64,000 nt of DNA from Lumbricus rubellus (lineage: Eukaryota; Annelida; Clitellata; Crassiclitellata; Lumbricidae), in the NCBI GenBank assembly GCA_945859605.1, contig OX243816.1, positions 40,289,325 to 40,353,324 of the forward strand, in the 5' to 3' direction. The notes below the pieces were generated by a model that saw only the letters and a program-made list of their open reading frames with translations, was not told the DNA's origin and ran no database searches. Shown piece by piece: positions 1 to 12,892 of this stretch. A program made the translations under genes and the position numbers. The stretch's first letter is position 1. Each line of letters starts with the position of its first letter.

Positions 1-289
1 GCTCCTTTATTCAAATTTATGAAGCAGGCCTGTCAATGTTAGATGGCATTCCTTTCTTGCGGTGGTTGATATTAAAGCGGACACATTTTAAATTAAACTT
101 TTTGGGCAACATAACACCACAAAATCTGGTCTTCAAAAACTCCCTAGCACTCGTAGGTCCTTAATGCTATGTGTCCGACTAAGAGCAAGTTCCTCAGTCA
201 TTCAGCTGCATTTATTTCAGAATAGTATAATTTTCTATCTTCAAATGACCAACAAATCCATCAGACGAATTCTGCCACCGGTTGTACTC

Positions 290-395
290 TGCCAATGCCA
301 GCCTCAAGCCTGGATAAAGGAGGAGGGCGACACTAATCGTCTTTGAAATGGTAGTGTCGTTAAACAGCTACAAGCAAGGTCAGACACTCACACAC
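290..395 (+). repeat. dispersed repeat, copy 1 (matches 43895-44005)
   Basis: The segment with GCCAGCCTCAAGCCTGG, then GGAGGGCGACACTAA and GTGTCGTTAAACAGC closely resembles 43895-44005. It is probably a SINE or other short dispersed repeat. No ends or target duplication were resolved. Confidence 0.5.
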
Positions 396-530
396 TTGCT
401 CCACGAGTCATAGCATTAAGATTAAATAGCAAATAATTGACGCGTCGATCAGTCAAAGAATCTTTCAAAATGACAAGTAAATGAAGATGTTCTATGTTGT
501 TTGATCTATTGGCCTATTGTACTTTCTCGA

Positions 531-706
531 CTGGTATGGAATGCCCTCCCACTTGAGCTGCGCCTGTTCCCTATAGATCACTCTCTGACACATTCTATAA
601 GCACTTAAAACTGTTCTCTTTGACCGTGCTGGAGTCGGGATTCGGGAGCGCCTCTGAGTAGTTTTCTTGAAGAGGCGCTATATAAATGCTTGAATGAATG
701 AATGAC
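531..706 (+). mobile_element. LINE 3'-end fragment
   Basis: In one frame it encodes WNALPLELR ... LKTVLF followed by a stop and the tail CGCCTCTGAGTAG...GAGGCGCTATATAAATG and GAATG repeats. W-N-x-L-P and L-K-T-x-L-F are typical of the C-terminus of CR1/Jockey-type LINE ORF2. It is the 3'-truncated-copy type, with no RT domain. Confidence 0.65.
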
Positions 707-738
707 TGATAAAAGAATTGAATGGAGTAGCGACTGAC

Positions 739-3700
739 CGTCATAACAAGGCAGATGAGAATGACTATGAATTGTCCGGTAATTATTGAACTAACGCAGC
801 TTCCAACGAACCAGGCCATGGACGATGAGCATAAAGACAGCAGCAGAATCACGAGGTAGAAGATGCCAAACCCACCACTTCTTAGTCCTGGTATATTATT
901 CAAGAACACAGCGTTTACTTACTTTCTTACTTACTTACTTACTTAAAGATCACAATAATATATGCTTGCGTGCAATTATTATAAGGGGCTTACTGAAACA
1001 CATGCGACGTCTGATTGTAGGCCTATAGTATGAATAGATCCTAGAGAAATGCGGAACAATATGGAGATTCAAGAAGCCTAACCTAATAATATTTTCCTAC
1101 TTTAAGCGATGCAGGCCTACTATAAAGTTTAAACAATCGAATCTAATTGTTTTCAGAATGTTCATAGTCACGCAATAATTCTGGGTTTCATCGGGTTATT
1201 TTTTAATCTTCAAAACTGTCATTTTGGGGTCAAGTTTTATAGGATGTGCTTGGATAGGCCTACGTCTTCAAATTGAAGTAAAACAAGAAATTAATACAAT
1301 ATTTTAGAGTATGCCCCTGTAGTCTAAAATACTGTAAAAGCATTCTACAGATAATAGGCCTACCTTATTTCCAACCTAATGTGTAAAAATCAAGATGAAG
1401 AAGGTTAGAGGTGATTGCATTTCCTGCATATGACTCATAATTTGCGACGAAAAACATACGAAAAAGTCTGACATAGGGCCTACATGTAGGCCTACATGTA
1501 GTAATTTTGTGAAACAAGCAATAGCGATGTAATGGATTCCTGTGTATTAATATGCAATCACATGGTCTGCATCTCACCTGTCATGTAATAAGTAATAGCG
1601 CTGTAGATCAGTTGAATAACGACGTGAACTGAAAGGATTTCTGTGCATATCTTGGCCAGAAAATATGCGGAGACTCTGTAGTAGCCACTGGCGCATTCGT
1701 GGCTAAACACGTAAGAACAACATATTAAGTAGAACATAAAAACCGAATTTCTATGTGCAAAGCGCCTTTTTGCAATTATAAATACAACAATGGTAAAATG
1801 GTTTAGGGCTAGGCAGCGTCAGTGCGTGATTTCTTTGCTGCAAATTACCGGACCAATGGAACTGATACTGAGCAGACCTAAGCTATACCTTAGTAGGCTT
1901 ATATTATATATCCCATTAAAGTATTAACATCGGTCGAATATAATAAACCTGCAACTTAAAGTCCTGATCTTGGTCCTTAAGTCTCAATTGGGTTCGTGCT
2001 CCGAAGTATAGCCTATGTGTGATCATAATACTTGTATTAATATGCAATCACATGGTCTGCATCTCACCTGTCATGTAATAAGTAATAGCGCTGTAGATCA
2101 GTTGAATAACGACGTGAACTGAAAGGATTTCTGTGCATATCTTGGCCAGAAAATATGCGGAGACTCTGTAGTAGCCACTGGCGCATTCGTGGCTAAACAC
2201 GTAAGAACAACATATTAAGTAGAACATAAAAACCGAATTTCTATGTGCAAAGCGCCTTTTTGCAATTATAAATACAACAATGGTAAAATGGTTTAGGGCT
2301 AGGCAGCGTCAGTGCGTGATTTCTTTGCTGCAAATTACCGGACCAATGGAACTGATACTGAGCAGACCTAAGCTATACCTTAGTAGGCTTATATTATATA
2401 TCCCATTAAAGTATTAACATCGGTCGAATATAATAAACCTGCAACTTAAAGTCCTGATCTTGGTCCTCAAGTCTCAATTGGGTTCGTGCTCCGAAGTATA
2501 GCCTATGTGTGATCATATACTTAGCCCCCACGTCGCTGCGTCCTCTTAGGTCCTCTGATCGCATTGACCTCTTTGTCCTCCGAGTTAGGACCGCCATGGC
2601 TCAATCCAGATCATTTGCCTGCATAGGTCCCTCCCTATGAAATGGGCTTCCCCATCAGTTCGCTCAGCCATCCTCTGTGGTAGTGTATCCTTGTCTTTCT
2701 CTCGTCTAAAAACTTGCCTGTTTTCTAGGGGCTGAACGCACTGGGAGCGCTTCTGAAAGGCTCTTGCTGCGAGAAGCGCTTTATAAATGGTCAGATAGAA
2801 TACAATACGTAAACCCACAAGAGAAGCAAAGTCTACGGAGAACCCTGCATGACTATTGCCTCGAAGCAACTGGACAATAAATAAATTAATACATTCATTC
2901 AGTCTCATTGAAAGGAACACAAGCTAAGCAATAGTAATAAGAAGTATCTAATTAAATCAAAATTAAATGATAGAAGTAAGAAGAAAATAATTAATTGAAA
3001 TAAAATTCTTAAGGATGTTCAACAGAAAAATCTTCAAATTTAGTCTTGGAAGTCATCAATTTTAACGTTTGGCATCTATTATCAGCGGTTCAAATGCAAC
3101 ACGTTTTTATAATTATAGTCTTATGCCTGCCCAGACTTAAGTCAAATTAAAAATGGTGTTCGAACCATGTCTGTGGTTAATATCAAAGATCACGTCAGCC
3201 TCTAGATCTACCTGAATATAAATGCTAGGCCCTACCAAATAAATGCGCTTGCTTACATTAAGAGAGGTCTTTCGCTGATGAAAGTTCCCACAGCCAAGGC
3301 GCTTGTAAATACACAGTTCATTGTCAAGTAGGACAACAAACCGCGCCTGGAAGTCAATGCAGTTTGAATTATTAATTTAAGTCTTGTTTTCAATCAAACT
3401 CAATATAGCCTACGCATTCAATCAAACTCAATATAGCCTACGCATTGCAGGTATATAGGCTAATAGTGCGCAATATGAGACCAACAGACCGATGGTAGAC
3501 GAATAGGAATAGATGAATAGCCTAATTATTAAAGGTTTTAAAATGGTGCCAGGTATGCGAAGTCATCACAGAAGCTTTAGGTCTTAAATTCGTTTTCCAA
3601 AATAGTAACTATTACTCAATAAAATATAGTTATTTAAGCCACACCTTTTCGTCAGCGTTGCTTAGGCTTACCTGTCTTCTATTCCAACTGGGTAAGACGT

Positions 3701-6700
3701 CGTTATTTCAAAATAGAGCGATCCAACGAATAAACCAGCGATAATCCTTACCGCTATCTACAACAAAAAACCACTTAGTAGGCCTAATCAAGATGCTTCA
3801 AACTGTGAAAAATTCCAACAGCAGCTAGACTAGGCCTACCTTTATTCCAGTAGCTTAATTCGAACGCCAGACATTTAAACACACGACACATAAACACGCG
3901 ACACTTAAACACAGACACTTAAACACAAGACAGATAAACACACGGACAGATAAACACACGACACATAAATACACGGACAGTTAATCACGCGACATTCAAA
4001 CACACAAGACATAGACACAACGACAGACACTATCATTCACAGTGCACAAAGTTTGTGCACCACAGTGTGCAGTGCCTGTGTGTCTGCATAGCACTGACTG
4101 GTCATCCAATTGTGTCTGCATAGCACTGACTGGTCATCCAATTGAATTTGAACTTTGCAGCCTACCTTCCCTTGTTTTTGTACGAATTTAGTTGAGGGTT
4201 GCCACTTCGCTCTCCAGTCCTTGTTCCAGTGTCACCATCCTACTCTCTGGACCTTCTTGGAAGGAATCTTGAAGGATATTCAGAAACAGAAGGCCTGTTT
4301 TTTACAGGGAATATCCGGAGTCGATCAACCGCAAAGGAAGACGTATCGTGATTTGAAGGACCGTGTAGGGCGTGCCGTTAGCCTATATTTGTCCGCAAAC
4401 GTTCTGCAGTATTTGCAAGCAATCGCTCATCTGTCTCACCAGTAGTTGAACAGTATGGCAGATCATCAACATTGCCTATTTGGTTTTAAAACATTCACTA
4501 CAGTATTGATGCTATCTCATTTAGGCCTATCATATAACTATTATCACTTTTTAATAGGCCTAATTATGTCACTGTCTTCATCTATCGTGCTTATGTTTGA
4601 GTGCGGCGTGTTTAAATGTCGCGTGATTAACTGTCCGTGTGTTTATGTGTCGTGTGTTTATCTGTCCGTGTGTTTATCTGTCTTGTGTTTAAGTGTCTGT
4701 GTTTAAGTGTCGCGTGTTTATGTGTCGTGTGTTTAAATGTCGGCACACCCTTAATTCAATCTTCTAGTTGGATAGCAGTATTTGTTTCTTGATCGAAGAA
4801 TCCAAAGTACGGTAATAATATATCCAACATCACGTGATTTTAGGATTAGGCCTACGTGTACAGAATAATCATGTCGATGAAAATAATTATATATGGTTTG
4901 TGCAAATGGGATAGCGGCTCACAATAATGTAAGCTTAATAGACCTACAGTACGTAAAACTATGATGACCATAATGAACACATGTGTGGTCGGCGATTGAA
5001 TTTTACTGTATAATTATTTTTGTAGTTTTTACTTCTTCAAACGCCTACCTATCACGCAACTAACCAATTGATATAGGCCTAAGATACACGACTTTTCTTG
5101 CCCTGTTTCTAGCCTTTAAAAACTGATTATAGTGTCACATGACTTCAGCTTAGTTTCATAACGCAAAATTAACTTCAGCAAACCTTCACTATAATTTTCT
5201 GTGGACTTCTACAGTAATCCAAAGAAATTCTCTTCAAAACGTAGTAGAACTGGAACGAAACAAGCCAAAGTTTTGCAATAAAGCAACTCATGAACTAATT
5301 TCTCATTTTCCAACTTGCCTATAATAGTATTAGCATAATGTGTGTATTAGCTTTCTATTTAGGCTACCACACAGGTAGGTTACACGGCAATTTTACAGCG
5401 CCATAAGTTCAGAACTAGAGACAGTTACTGTAGGCTAGCCTACTGTTTGCGTGAGAACTACGGCACTACTTCCGAAAGATTAATTAAGACTTTCGCCAGT
5501 TTCCAAAAACTCGAGACAGTGACCTTGAGACCGAAATCGAGACCGTGACAATAGGCTATGTTCCGAGACCGAGACATAAAAAATCCTGTCTCGAGACGTT
5601 TCGAGACTGAGTCCTGAGACCACGCAACTCTTACATGTAGGCCTACTGTAATAATAAACAGCTCTTTAAGACCCTTCAAGATGATTTTCTATAGCGATGT
5701 ACCTAAGCATATAGAAGTCCCCTATCTTCTTGGTCTTCAAAGGAATCAATTTTTTTTATTCCTTAACGCTTTTAAACGGAATCAATTTTGTCACGATAAG
5801 CAAAGGTGGAATGTCAAACACAGTTACATTGTAGAGTAAGCTTATAGCGTTCTCAATTATTCAATAATATTATAGCTCAATAAAACCTCATGCTAATTAC
5901 TCACCTGGCTTCTCGCGTGTCTTAGGCCTACCTGAAAGATGCAGCTTACGGCATATTCTGAGCGTAAGTTACCCTGGTCGCCGTGTTGGTTCTCGTATTT
6001 CTTATTCGGGTTAGTTAAATCCATTTCTTCCAAAATCCTGAAGAATTTTCATTTTGAACCTTCATATAGCTTTCAATAAAAATTCCTAAAAACTGCACAA
6101 TTTTCGCCTTGAAACCTTGCGTGCACAATGAAAGCACATTATAGAAAGGTTCAAATAGTTTAGATGTGATACGCCTATACTCAATTTTTATCATTGCTAA
6201 TAAGACTTGCGATAAAGGCGAAAAAGGCCGCTTCAGTAGGCCTAAAATTTCTTCAAACTTACTTCTGATGCCAGGATGATGACAGATAGCTGGCAGCAAG
6301 ACTTTCAGCCAAAGCAGTTGAATCAAGATTCTCTTTCTTTAATCCTGCGCAAAGATGCAACAACAAACCATGGATTGTTTGCATGACAAAACAGCACACC
6401 ATTCTTCTCGAATTACATGATATCCACCTTAGCAATGCTAAGTTAGCATAGTCCTCCGTCCCTCTGATCCGCCGGAAACCAGGTTCGGACATTCTCTGGG
6501 AACCTCCAGCTGTCCTGCAAATGGCTTTCGAGTGGAGCCTTTTTAACGCTCGAAGATTATAAGACCTATACGATTCGCTTTAGATTTTGATAGGCCTACC
6601 GGAGTTACGGAGTAAGCTTATAAAAATTATCTTACGGAGGGTATTGCACTGAGTATAAATTACCCAAAGAGGAGTTTTATTTATGGAAACAAACCCAGCC

Positions 6701-9700
6701 TATGTGGCACTGTACTTTGGATTTCAACGGATACAAACCGGCTTAGGATTCTCACTCTGGTAGCCTAAAACTTAAAAATCTAGCATTAGAGACACGAACC
6801 ATCTACAGTTCAGTTTACGTATACAAAATTTAACCATAATAATTATGTCAAGCTGATTAATCAGAAAACGCCTCTAGAATCGTTCACGACAAATTGCCTT
6901 TGGAATCTAAAAGTACTCTTATTATCAATGGTAGATCGAAGAAGAAGCTATGATTTCTAACTTTCGTTTCTCTTCTCTCTCTGAAGACGAATGGCAGACG
7001 AATCGGAGTTTATAATATCTAGGAAAAAGTCCGATGGATTGTCATGCTCCTCGATATTGTAGCCTGCAATAAATGCAGTTTTAATAAATATATCGTTTCA
7101 TCATTCCAGGCAGTTTACTGCTATCCGCATTTCTTCTATCATCAACATGGTTACTAGAACCTACTGCAGTCACAGTAATGTGTTTAAAATGAACGGCATG
7201 CATAAAGTGTAGGCCTACGTTTTGTGGGCCTTTTAGGTGCTGTTGAATGTTTGCTAAAGGGTAGCAAATGCACAAAGAAACTGAAAAAGAGATGTTCAAA
7301 CCACAAGAAAAGTTATTGAGTATGATGGGAGATTTAAACTACCATGATTGCTTAGGAACAATCCTAAGCTAAAAGAGAAAACGATGGACTTTTCAAGGGC
7401 TTTAGGCTTGTGTTGACATCCTTGTACAGCAGCTTGTTGTGGAGAAAACAGAGGAGACACCTTTTTAGATATAGCGTAGTGATAACATCTGATGAAAATA
7501 TGTTTGTGAGTATGCCCTACGTTAAACATGACTCATGTGCCATACTTCTAACATGACTCCGACGGCTCCGTAGCCATAGGCTACTTTGAAATGACTCATG
7601 GAGTTTCAAAAACCGGAAACAGAGTTAGCGGACAACGCCATACAAAGTAAACGACCAGCTCTGTGGGAATACATGTATAATTATAATATTTATTAGAGGG
7701 TTGAAATTTGATTGCAATCGGATCAAGAAGTAGGCCTATAAAAGAATTCGACAATAATTTACTATCGATAAATACTGACCTAAGGATCCGAAGAACGGAA
7801 GAGCTTCATTTGAGGGACCATGGTAGATACAATGTCCAGCAGATAGTAAAGTCAGTTGATCGAACAGTTTGAAGATTGAATAGCGAGGTTGGTGAACGGT
7901 GAATACGATCGTGGTGTTCTTCAATGACAAGCTGAGCAGATCGCAAATACGATAACAAAGGGCATGAACAGACCAAAGCCCCAGTGGTGCTATCTAAATA
8001 TCTTCGTGTACCTGAGCTGGATCGCATCCAATATACAAGACCTCATCGTATAATAGCATCAGCATCATTAAAATAGGTGATTAAATATTCATTAAATCTT
8101 GAGTCGTGTTATCTACCATAAGTTTTTTTTAAACCACCTTACAGGTTATTTTTATCAGACAAGTGTTAGCCGAGAATTCGACCTAATCACAGGAGAAGGA
8201 AAGGTGAAATGTCAATTTCCAGGAAAATTCATGAAGAATGGTTGGAGAAAATGAGTTAAGAGCAGAAATTAGAGATAACTAGATGGTATAATAGGTCCAC
8301 CATTGATTGTGTAGGTTTCCTCGAGCAATTGGTATGCCTATGCAAGCGCTGCTGGTACAATTAAGAACATATAGAACAAAAACAGACCGAACAACAATTA
8401 GGCTACTTTTGAACAAATCTGAGCACACGTGAGCTGCATTTTAGCCCTTATTCTGTCTGGTTAACAGATAGCCAAAATGATGGCCTTGATTGGACATCTA
8501 TACGTACTCGTGCAGTAAGTTCATGATTGCGAGTGCTGTGCTTGAGTCGAGTCCTGTGGTTGGTTCATCAAGGAATAGAACAGACGGAGAGATAATCAAC
8601 TCCATTCCAATGCTCGTCCTTCGTCGCTCACCACCGGACACACCACGCTTTAATGCCGTACCAAGCTAACAGAAATATATAAATTTAATAATATTATATT
8701 TATATATTATTACTAAATCCCAACAGGTAAGATGCTTCTATTAGCGATCAGAAACAAGGACCATTAAAGACCGCATGTGATTAGAAAAACGTAGTTAGGC
8801 CTATAATTGCCAAAGGTAGGTCAACATCAGCAGCCGAGAGGTGTGGTCAGTAAGAATGAGTGAATGAAATATAATTGATTGTTTGATCGTTTAGCATAGA
8901 TATGCACACAATCGACTACCCATTACTCATCCAGTTAGTAATTCCTCAGGGCCTACATCGTTCAATGCGTAACTAATTCAGTCAGTAAATGAACCCAATT
9001 AAACATTCAGGTCGTCGTATATATACGTGTGGCCGTCCAGCAACCAACAGTCTTTCAAATACTTTATAAGATTTCTGTCTTTCCTGTTCTCCTCGGTCAA
9101 AACCAAAGCCGAGGCAATATTGGCTTATCAGCCGTAATACACAACTAACCAGCGAATCTGCACATGAAGTAAGTCCAAGTTCTTCGATGACATTGTCTAC
9201 AATGCATTTCTTTTCATCCGATGACTTGAACGATCGACGAAGATTTGCTGAGAAAGTGATGTTCTCTCGAACAGTCAACGACTCCATCACAACATCGTCC
9301 TTAAAACACCATAATAAAACACGAACTAATACCAGCATTATTTTAGCCTATGGATTCTCATATAGCAGCTCGATATAGTCACTAATGCTAGTTCTGATTA
9401 ATCTTATACTCTGGTAATTACCGGTAGTGATAGACTGGCATTGTTGTAGATGGAAACAACCAATACCTGGATGACGTAGCCAGTGGTACGGTTGAAATTT
9501 GTTGACATCTTCTGTCCATTTACAAGAACGTCCCCTTCAATGCCCTTCTTTTCGATTCGACCGGCCAAAGTATCCAGTAACCTGCAAAAGAGCGACGAAG
9601 ATTTATCAACCAGAGTAGGTAGCCTATATTTTCCAAGCGTCCTCAAACGGAGGTTCCGGCGGCTGAGACTGAAGAAATAATTTTATAGGAACTGTAAAGT

Positions 9701-10266
9701 AGCCTACCAGACAACTGCAAGTTTTCGATTTAATACCACTTTCATAGATCAGCTAATCGCCATAATTATGTAGATTTAAATAACTAAACGATGATGTGAC
9801 AAGATTGAGAACTAACGTCGTCTTTCCACTGCCAGTTGGTCCTAGGATTGCGTTCATCCCTGGCTTGAAAATGCCACTACAAGACAGAATCACAACCACA
9901 ACCAATAATATGACTCTAAGAAATGAAAATGATTATAGAGAACACACGAATTTGCTAAAGGTTTCAGCGTGGGGCGCGGTGATGTAGTGGGTTTGGATTG
10001 GAGCGTCGATGTAGATATAAAGAACCCATTGAATGAACTGAAGCTGTGTACTTTTAGCATACTAATAGTCACCTGATGTTAGTAAGAATCGTTTTTCGGA
10101 TGGTTCCGCATAGGTTTCCAGGTGGAGTGACATCGATGACGTAATTCAACTGGCGACAAGCGATGGTTGCACCAGGAACGAGCAACGGATTCTCCTTTGA
10201 ACCATTTGTCCATGATAACTCTTCGTCTTTGAACGTTTCATAGCCAACTTTACTTGGATGTATCAT
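739..10266 (-). CDS. ABCG2-like half-transporter, gene A (3' end beyond window)
   Basis: ATP-binding cassette subfamily G half-transporter, expected to dimerise in a membrane and export lipophilic substrates. Coding exons by transcript order (plus coordinates): 10073-10266, 9817-9876, 9467-9581, 9150-9299, 8508-8665, 7780-7931, 6962-7063, 6263-6344, 5932-6037, 5184-5249, 3672-3757, 3257-3346, 2068-2192 or 1578-1702 (duplicated), 739-887. All have GT-AG borders and matching phases. Visible motifs: Walker [11 protein letters not shown]-loop GYVIQDD, signature VSGGERRR, Walker [11 protein letters not shown]-loop TVHQPRY, then membrane exons ending in IICLVMT-type hydrophobic sequence. Exon sizes equal those of gene C except exon 7 (+18 nt) and exon 9 (-6 nt). 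About 545 residues lie in the window; the last three exons (roughly 100 residues) were not found between 1 and 738. The start ATG follows a conserved 5' UTR shared with gene B. Family assignment is firm; the substrate is unknown. Confidence 0.9.
1543..2517 (-). repeat. 490-bp direct duplication containing gene A exon 13
   Basis: Segments 1543-2027 and 2033-2517 are direct copies at an offset of 490 bp, with a single mismatch seen (1978 T against 2468 C). Each carries a complete 125-bp ABCG2 exon (1578-1702 and 2068-2192, minus strand) with its acceptor and donor. The exon starts with the HECASGYYR motif of a membrane segment. Because 125 is not a multiple of three, including both copies in one mRNA would shift the frame, so at most one can be used per transcript. 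It may be a real recent duplication or an assembly duplicate. Confidence 0.9.
2521..2805 (+). mobile_element. LINE 3'-end fragment, degenerate
   Basis: One frame reads [16 protein letters not shown]...[17 protein letters not shown] with the next W codon mutated to TGA, then NGLP; this is typical LINE ORF2 C-terminal sequence. It ends with the shared tail GGGAGCGCTTCTGA...GAAGCGCTTTATAAATG. It lies directly beside the 490-bp exon duplication. Confidence 0.7.
3862..4749. mobile_element. MULE-like foldback transposon with long tandem-repeat TIRs
   Basis: Arms 3870-4003 and 4606-4741 are near-perfect inverted copies of about 135 bp. Each is built from variants of a short unit such as ACACACGACACTTAA. 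The octamer CTTAATTC stands at 3854-3861 and 4750-4757 and is a candidate target duplication, which would fit Mutator-like elements (8-10 bp). The interior carries the transposase remnant at 4155-4445. It sits in an intron of gene A (between 3757 and 5184). The class rests on the transposase fragment and on long TIRs. Confidence 0.7.
4155..4445 (+). pseudogene. C-terminal remnant of a MULE-type transposase
   Basis: A 96-residue open frame. Its second half ([19 protein letters not shown] ... [11 protein letters not shown] ... [13 protein letters not shown]) has the layout HPxxWxFLExLxxxxxxxxxx...RKxYxxLxxR...xxYLxxIAH seen at the C-terminus of animal MULE transposases often found with FLYWCH or SWIM domains. 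The catalytic DDE region is absent, so the element cannot move on its own. The alignment is from memory, not a database search. Confidence 0.6.
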
Positions 10267-11040
10267 TTCTGAACCTCCTTAGACTGATAGGCTGATAGGT
10301 TTCACTGCAAAGCAAACTGAAGACATCGCCCGTGATGCTAAACGGGTCCATAATTAATTATGCGCATGTTTGATAAGCTTAGGCCTAACTAGAACTTGAT
10401 AAACTCATAACGCCTGAATATCTTGCAGCGCTGCCATAGAATGTGGAATAATAGAGCGATATAATAGTTAATAGAGACACAATTATAGTGTGCAGTTGCT
10501 ACAGACTAAGCCAAACTAAGCTAAACTCCTTTCCTATTCAGTTTTGTTGTGCTAAATAGCAATGATCGTTGGCGACATTCGTCAACTTACTGAAGACAGA
10601 TTTATTGCAAACAATATCGTCTATTGTTTGCAGATGTGATAGGCATATTAGGCCTACACATGCATGGATATAAACAACCAGTTGATTGTGATCAATATCC
10701 TATCAAACAGCTGCCGGGGATCAAAGGCTAGTTTGTCTGATAAGCTGCCTTCACACATGTAGCGATTAAAGATCCATTCGTTACGGCCGGATACATTTTC
10801 AGCAACGTTAGACTTTAACATTTCATACCTCACTGAAATTGAAGACATGCAGATGCAGACGACAGTCCCTCCACCACAAAATAATATTATTGCCTGTAAT
10901 GTAATGTAAATCTTCGAGAACAAATTATCTCAGTGCATGCCCCCCCTCAAAAGTCACGTCAGGCAGTTTTTTATACACCGGCGCTATGCCACGAGTTTTA
11001 TGCGGTGGATGCGTTTATGATAATTACCTGTCATTTAGGC

Positions 11041-11190
11041 TACACACTCTTCTTCCAGAGGTAGTTGAGATAGGCCGCCTTATGAGATCACAGAGGTAGC
11101 GAGTAGCTTGACCCAAGAACATCTTGTAGGTAAGAAAGAGAATTTTATATTGAATCCGGGCAGTTAAGGGAAGCCAATGAAGGTGTTCAG
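11041..11190 (-). mobile_element. LINE ORF2 C-terminal fragment
   Basis: The minus strand reads LHWLPLTARIQYKILFLTYK then MFLGQATRYLCDLI, the well known region just downstream of the reverse transcriptase in CR1/RTE-like LINEs. The fragment is short and isolated, in the spacer between the heads of genes A and B. Confidence 0.75.
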
Positions 11191-11588
11191 TCATAAAAGT
11201 TGAAATGTGAGAGAAACGAGGGAGGCGGGCACCGGTGGTTCTATAGCCTACAAAATCAACCTGTCGGGAATAATAGCCTTCGCTTTTTTGTGTGCGCTGT
11301 TTGCCAGAATATCGATCGAAATCGAGGCATAAATAATTATTATATATTTTTTAATGTGCGACACATGCCACAGTTTGTCACACCCACTAACAGTAAATAT
11401 TTAATTGCACTAATTATTCTGAATTTCTCATGGCTACTGAATGCGTTCTCGGTGTAGCTTCAGTTGTTTGATGTATGGCGTGAACGATCATTATTGCGTG
11501 GGAGCATGAAACTGTGTTTGGCAAAGACAGAGGATGTTGCTGACGTGATATACAACGTCACACTAGTATGTCTATATGTTTTAATCTA

Positions 11589-12764
11589 CAGGGTGGGCCA
11601 AAAAAAGACCCCCCTAAGATTTTTGCCAATATCTTCACCAAAAGTAAGAATTTCGAAATGAAATTTTACAGTCTTAAAGACAATTCATATTTACACCAGA
11701 TGGCCAGATTTCATTAAAATATTTCAAACACAACAAAAGATACACCACTTTTAGTGAGGTCACCCACCGTTTTTTGACGATTCAAAAACGCGACGCAACA
11801 AAAAGTAACAAAAATCCAATCTAATTATTCTGGCCAATATCTTGGCCAAAAGTAAGAATATCGAAATGGAATTTTACACGCTTAATGACAATTCATATCC
11901 ACACATGATGGCCAGATTTCATCAAAATATTTGAAACAGAACAAAAGTTATATCACTTTTAGTGAGGCCACCCCCCCCCCCCATTTTTTGTCGTTTCAAA
12001 GACGTAACGCAGCAAAAAGTAGGAAAAACACGATTTTATTAAGTCTCATCTCAAATAATTGTTATCAGATAGCCTTCATATTGCCCAGTAGCCTAGTCAT
12101 TATTTTACCATTAAAAAAATAAACAGGGTACCAGCGTAGCTGCACGTCACTGAGAAGTCACTTAGCAAGATGACATCAAATTGGTAAATAAGGAATCTGT
12201 CAGATTAATCAACAGGTCTATCAAGAACTTTGCAAAGAGACTCAAAAGAAGTTTTTGTACTGGTGGTGGGCACATTGAACACAAGTTGTGAAGCTTTACC
12301 AAGTTCATTTGACAACAGTTATTTGAGACGAGACCTAATAAAATCGTGTTTTTGCTACTTTTTGTTGCGTTTCGTTTTTGAATCGTCAAAAACGGTGGGT
12401 GGTCCCGCTAAAAGTGGTATAACTTGTGTTGTGTTTGAAATATTTTGATGAAATTCGGCCTTAATGTGTAAACATGAATTGCCTTTAAGCCTGTAAAATT
12501 TCATTTCGAAATTCTTACTTTTGGTCAAGATATTGGCAAAAAACCTGACTTTTTGGCGTTTCGTTTTTGAATCGTCGAAAAACGGGGGGTGGCCTCACTA
12601 AAACTCATATAACTTTTGTTCTGTTTGATATATTTAGATGAAATTTGGCCATCGTGTGTAAATAGGATTTGCCTTTAAGACTGCAAAACTTCATTTCAAA
12701 ATTCTTTTGTCTGGCCAAAATATTGGCAAAAACCCTAGGGGGGGTCTTTTTTTGGCCCACCCTG
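11589..12764. mobile_element. TA-flanked MITE with CAGGGTGGGCC termini (copy 1)
   Basis: The ends CAGGGTGGGCCAAAAAAAGA and its complement are flanked by TA on both sides (11587-11588 and 12765-12766). Inside each end are two tandem copies of a ~200-bp subterminal block (CCAATATCTTGGCCAAAAGT, then TTTTAGTGAGG and CGTTTTTTGACG), repeated in inverted orientation on the other side. There is no transposase ORF. TA duplication suggests a Tc1/mariner-type source; this is inference. It fills much of the 2.6-kb spacer between genes A and B. Confidence 0.75.
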
Positions 12765-12892
12765 TACATTAGAGTGTTACAGTATTGCTAAAAGAGATTC
12801 ATTGACGCTTTGTAAGATTGGTTATGTTCGAGGACTTGAGTTTGCTTTGCAGTGAAGCCTATAAATGCCTATCAGCCTAAGGAGGTTCAGAA

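Noticed and set aside
1..738. last three exons of gene A
   Set aside because: I searched the minus strand for sequences like [16 protein letters not shown], the [11 protein letters not shown] exon and LLRIKKLK and found none; presumed to lie beyond the left edge.
10654..10923. 89-residue minus-strand ORF with a hydrophobic start
   Set aside because: No recognised domain; not shared with gene C upstream sequence, so not accepted as an extra exon of gene A.
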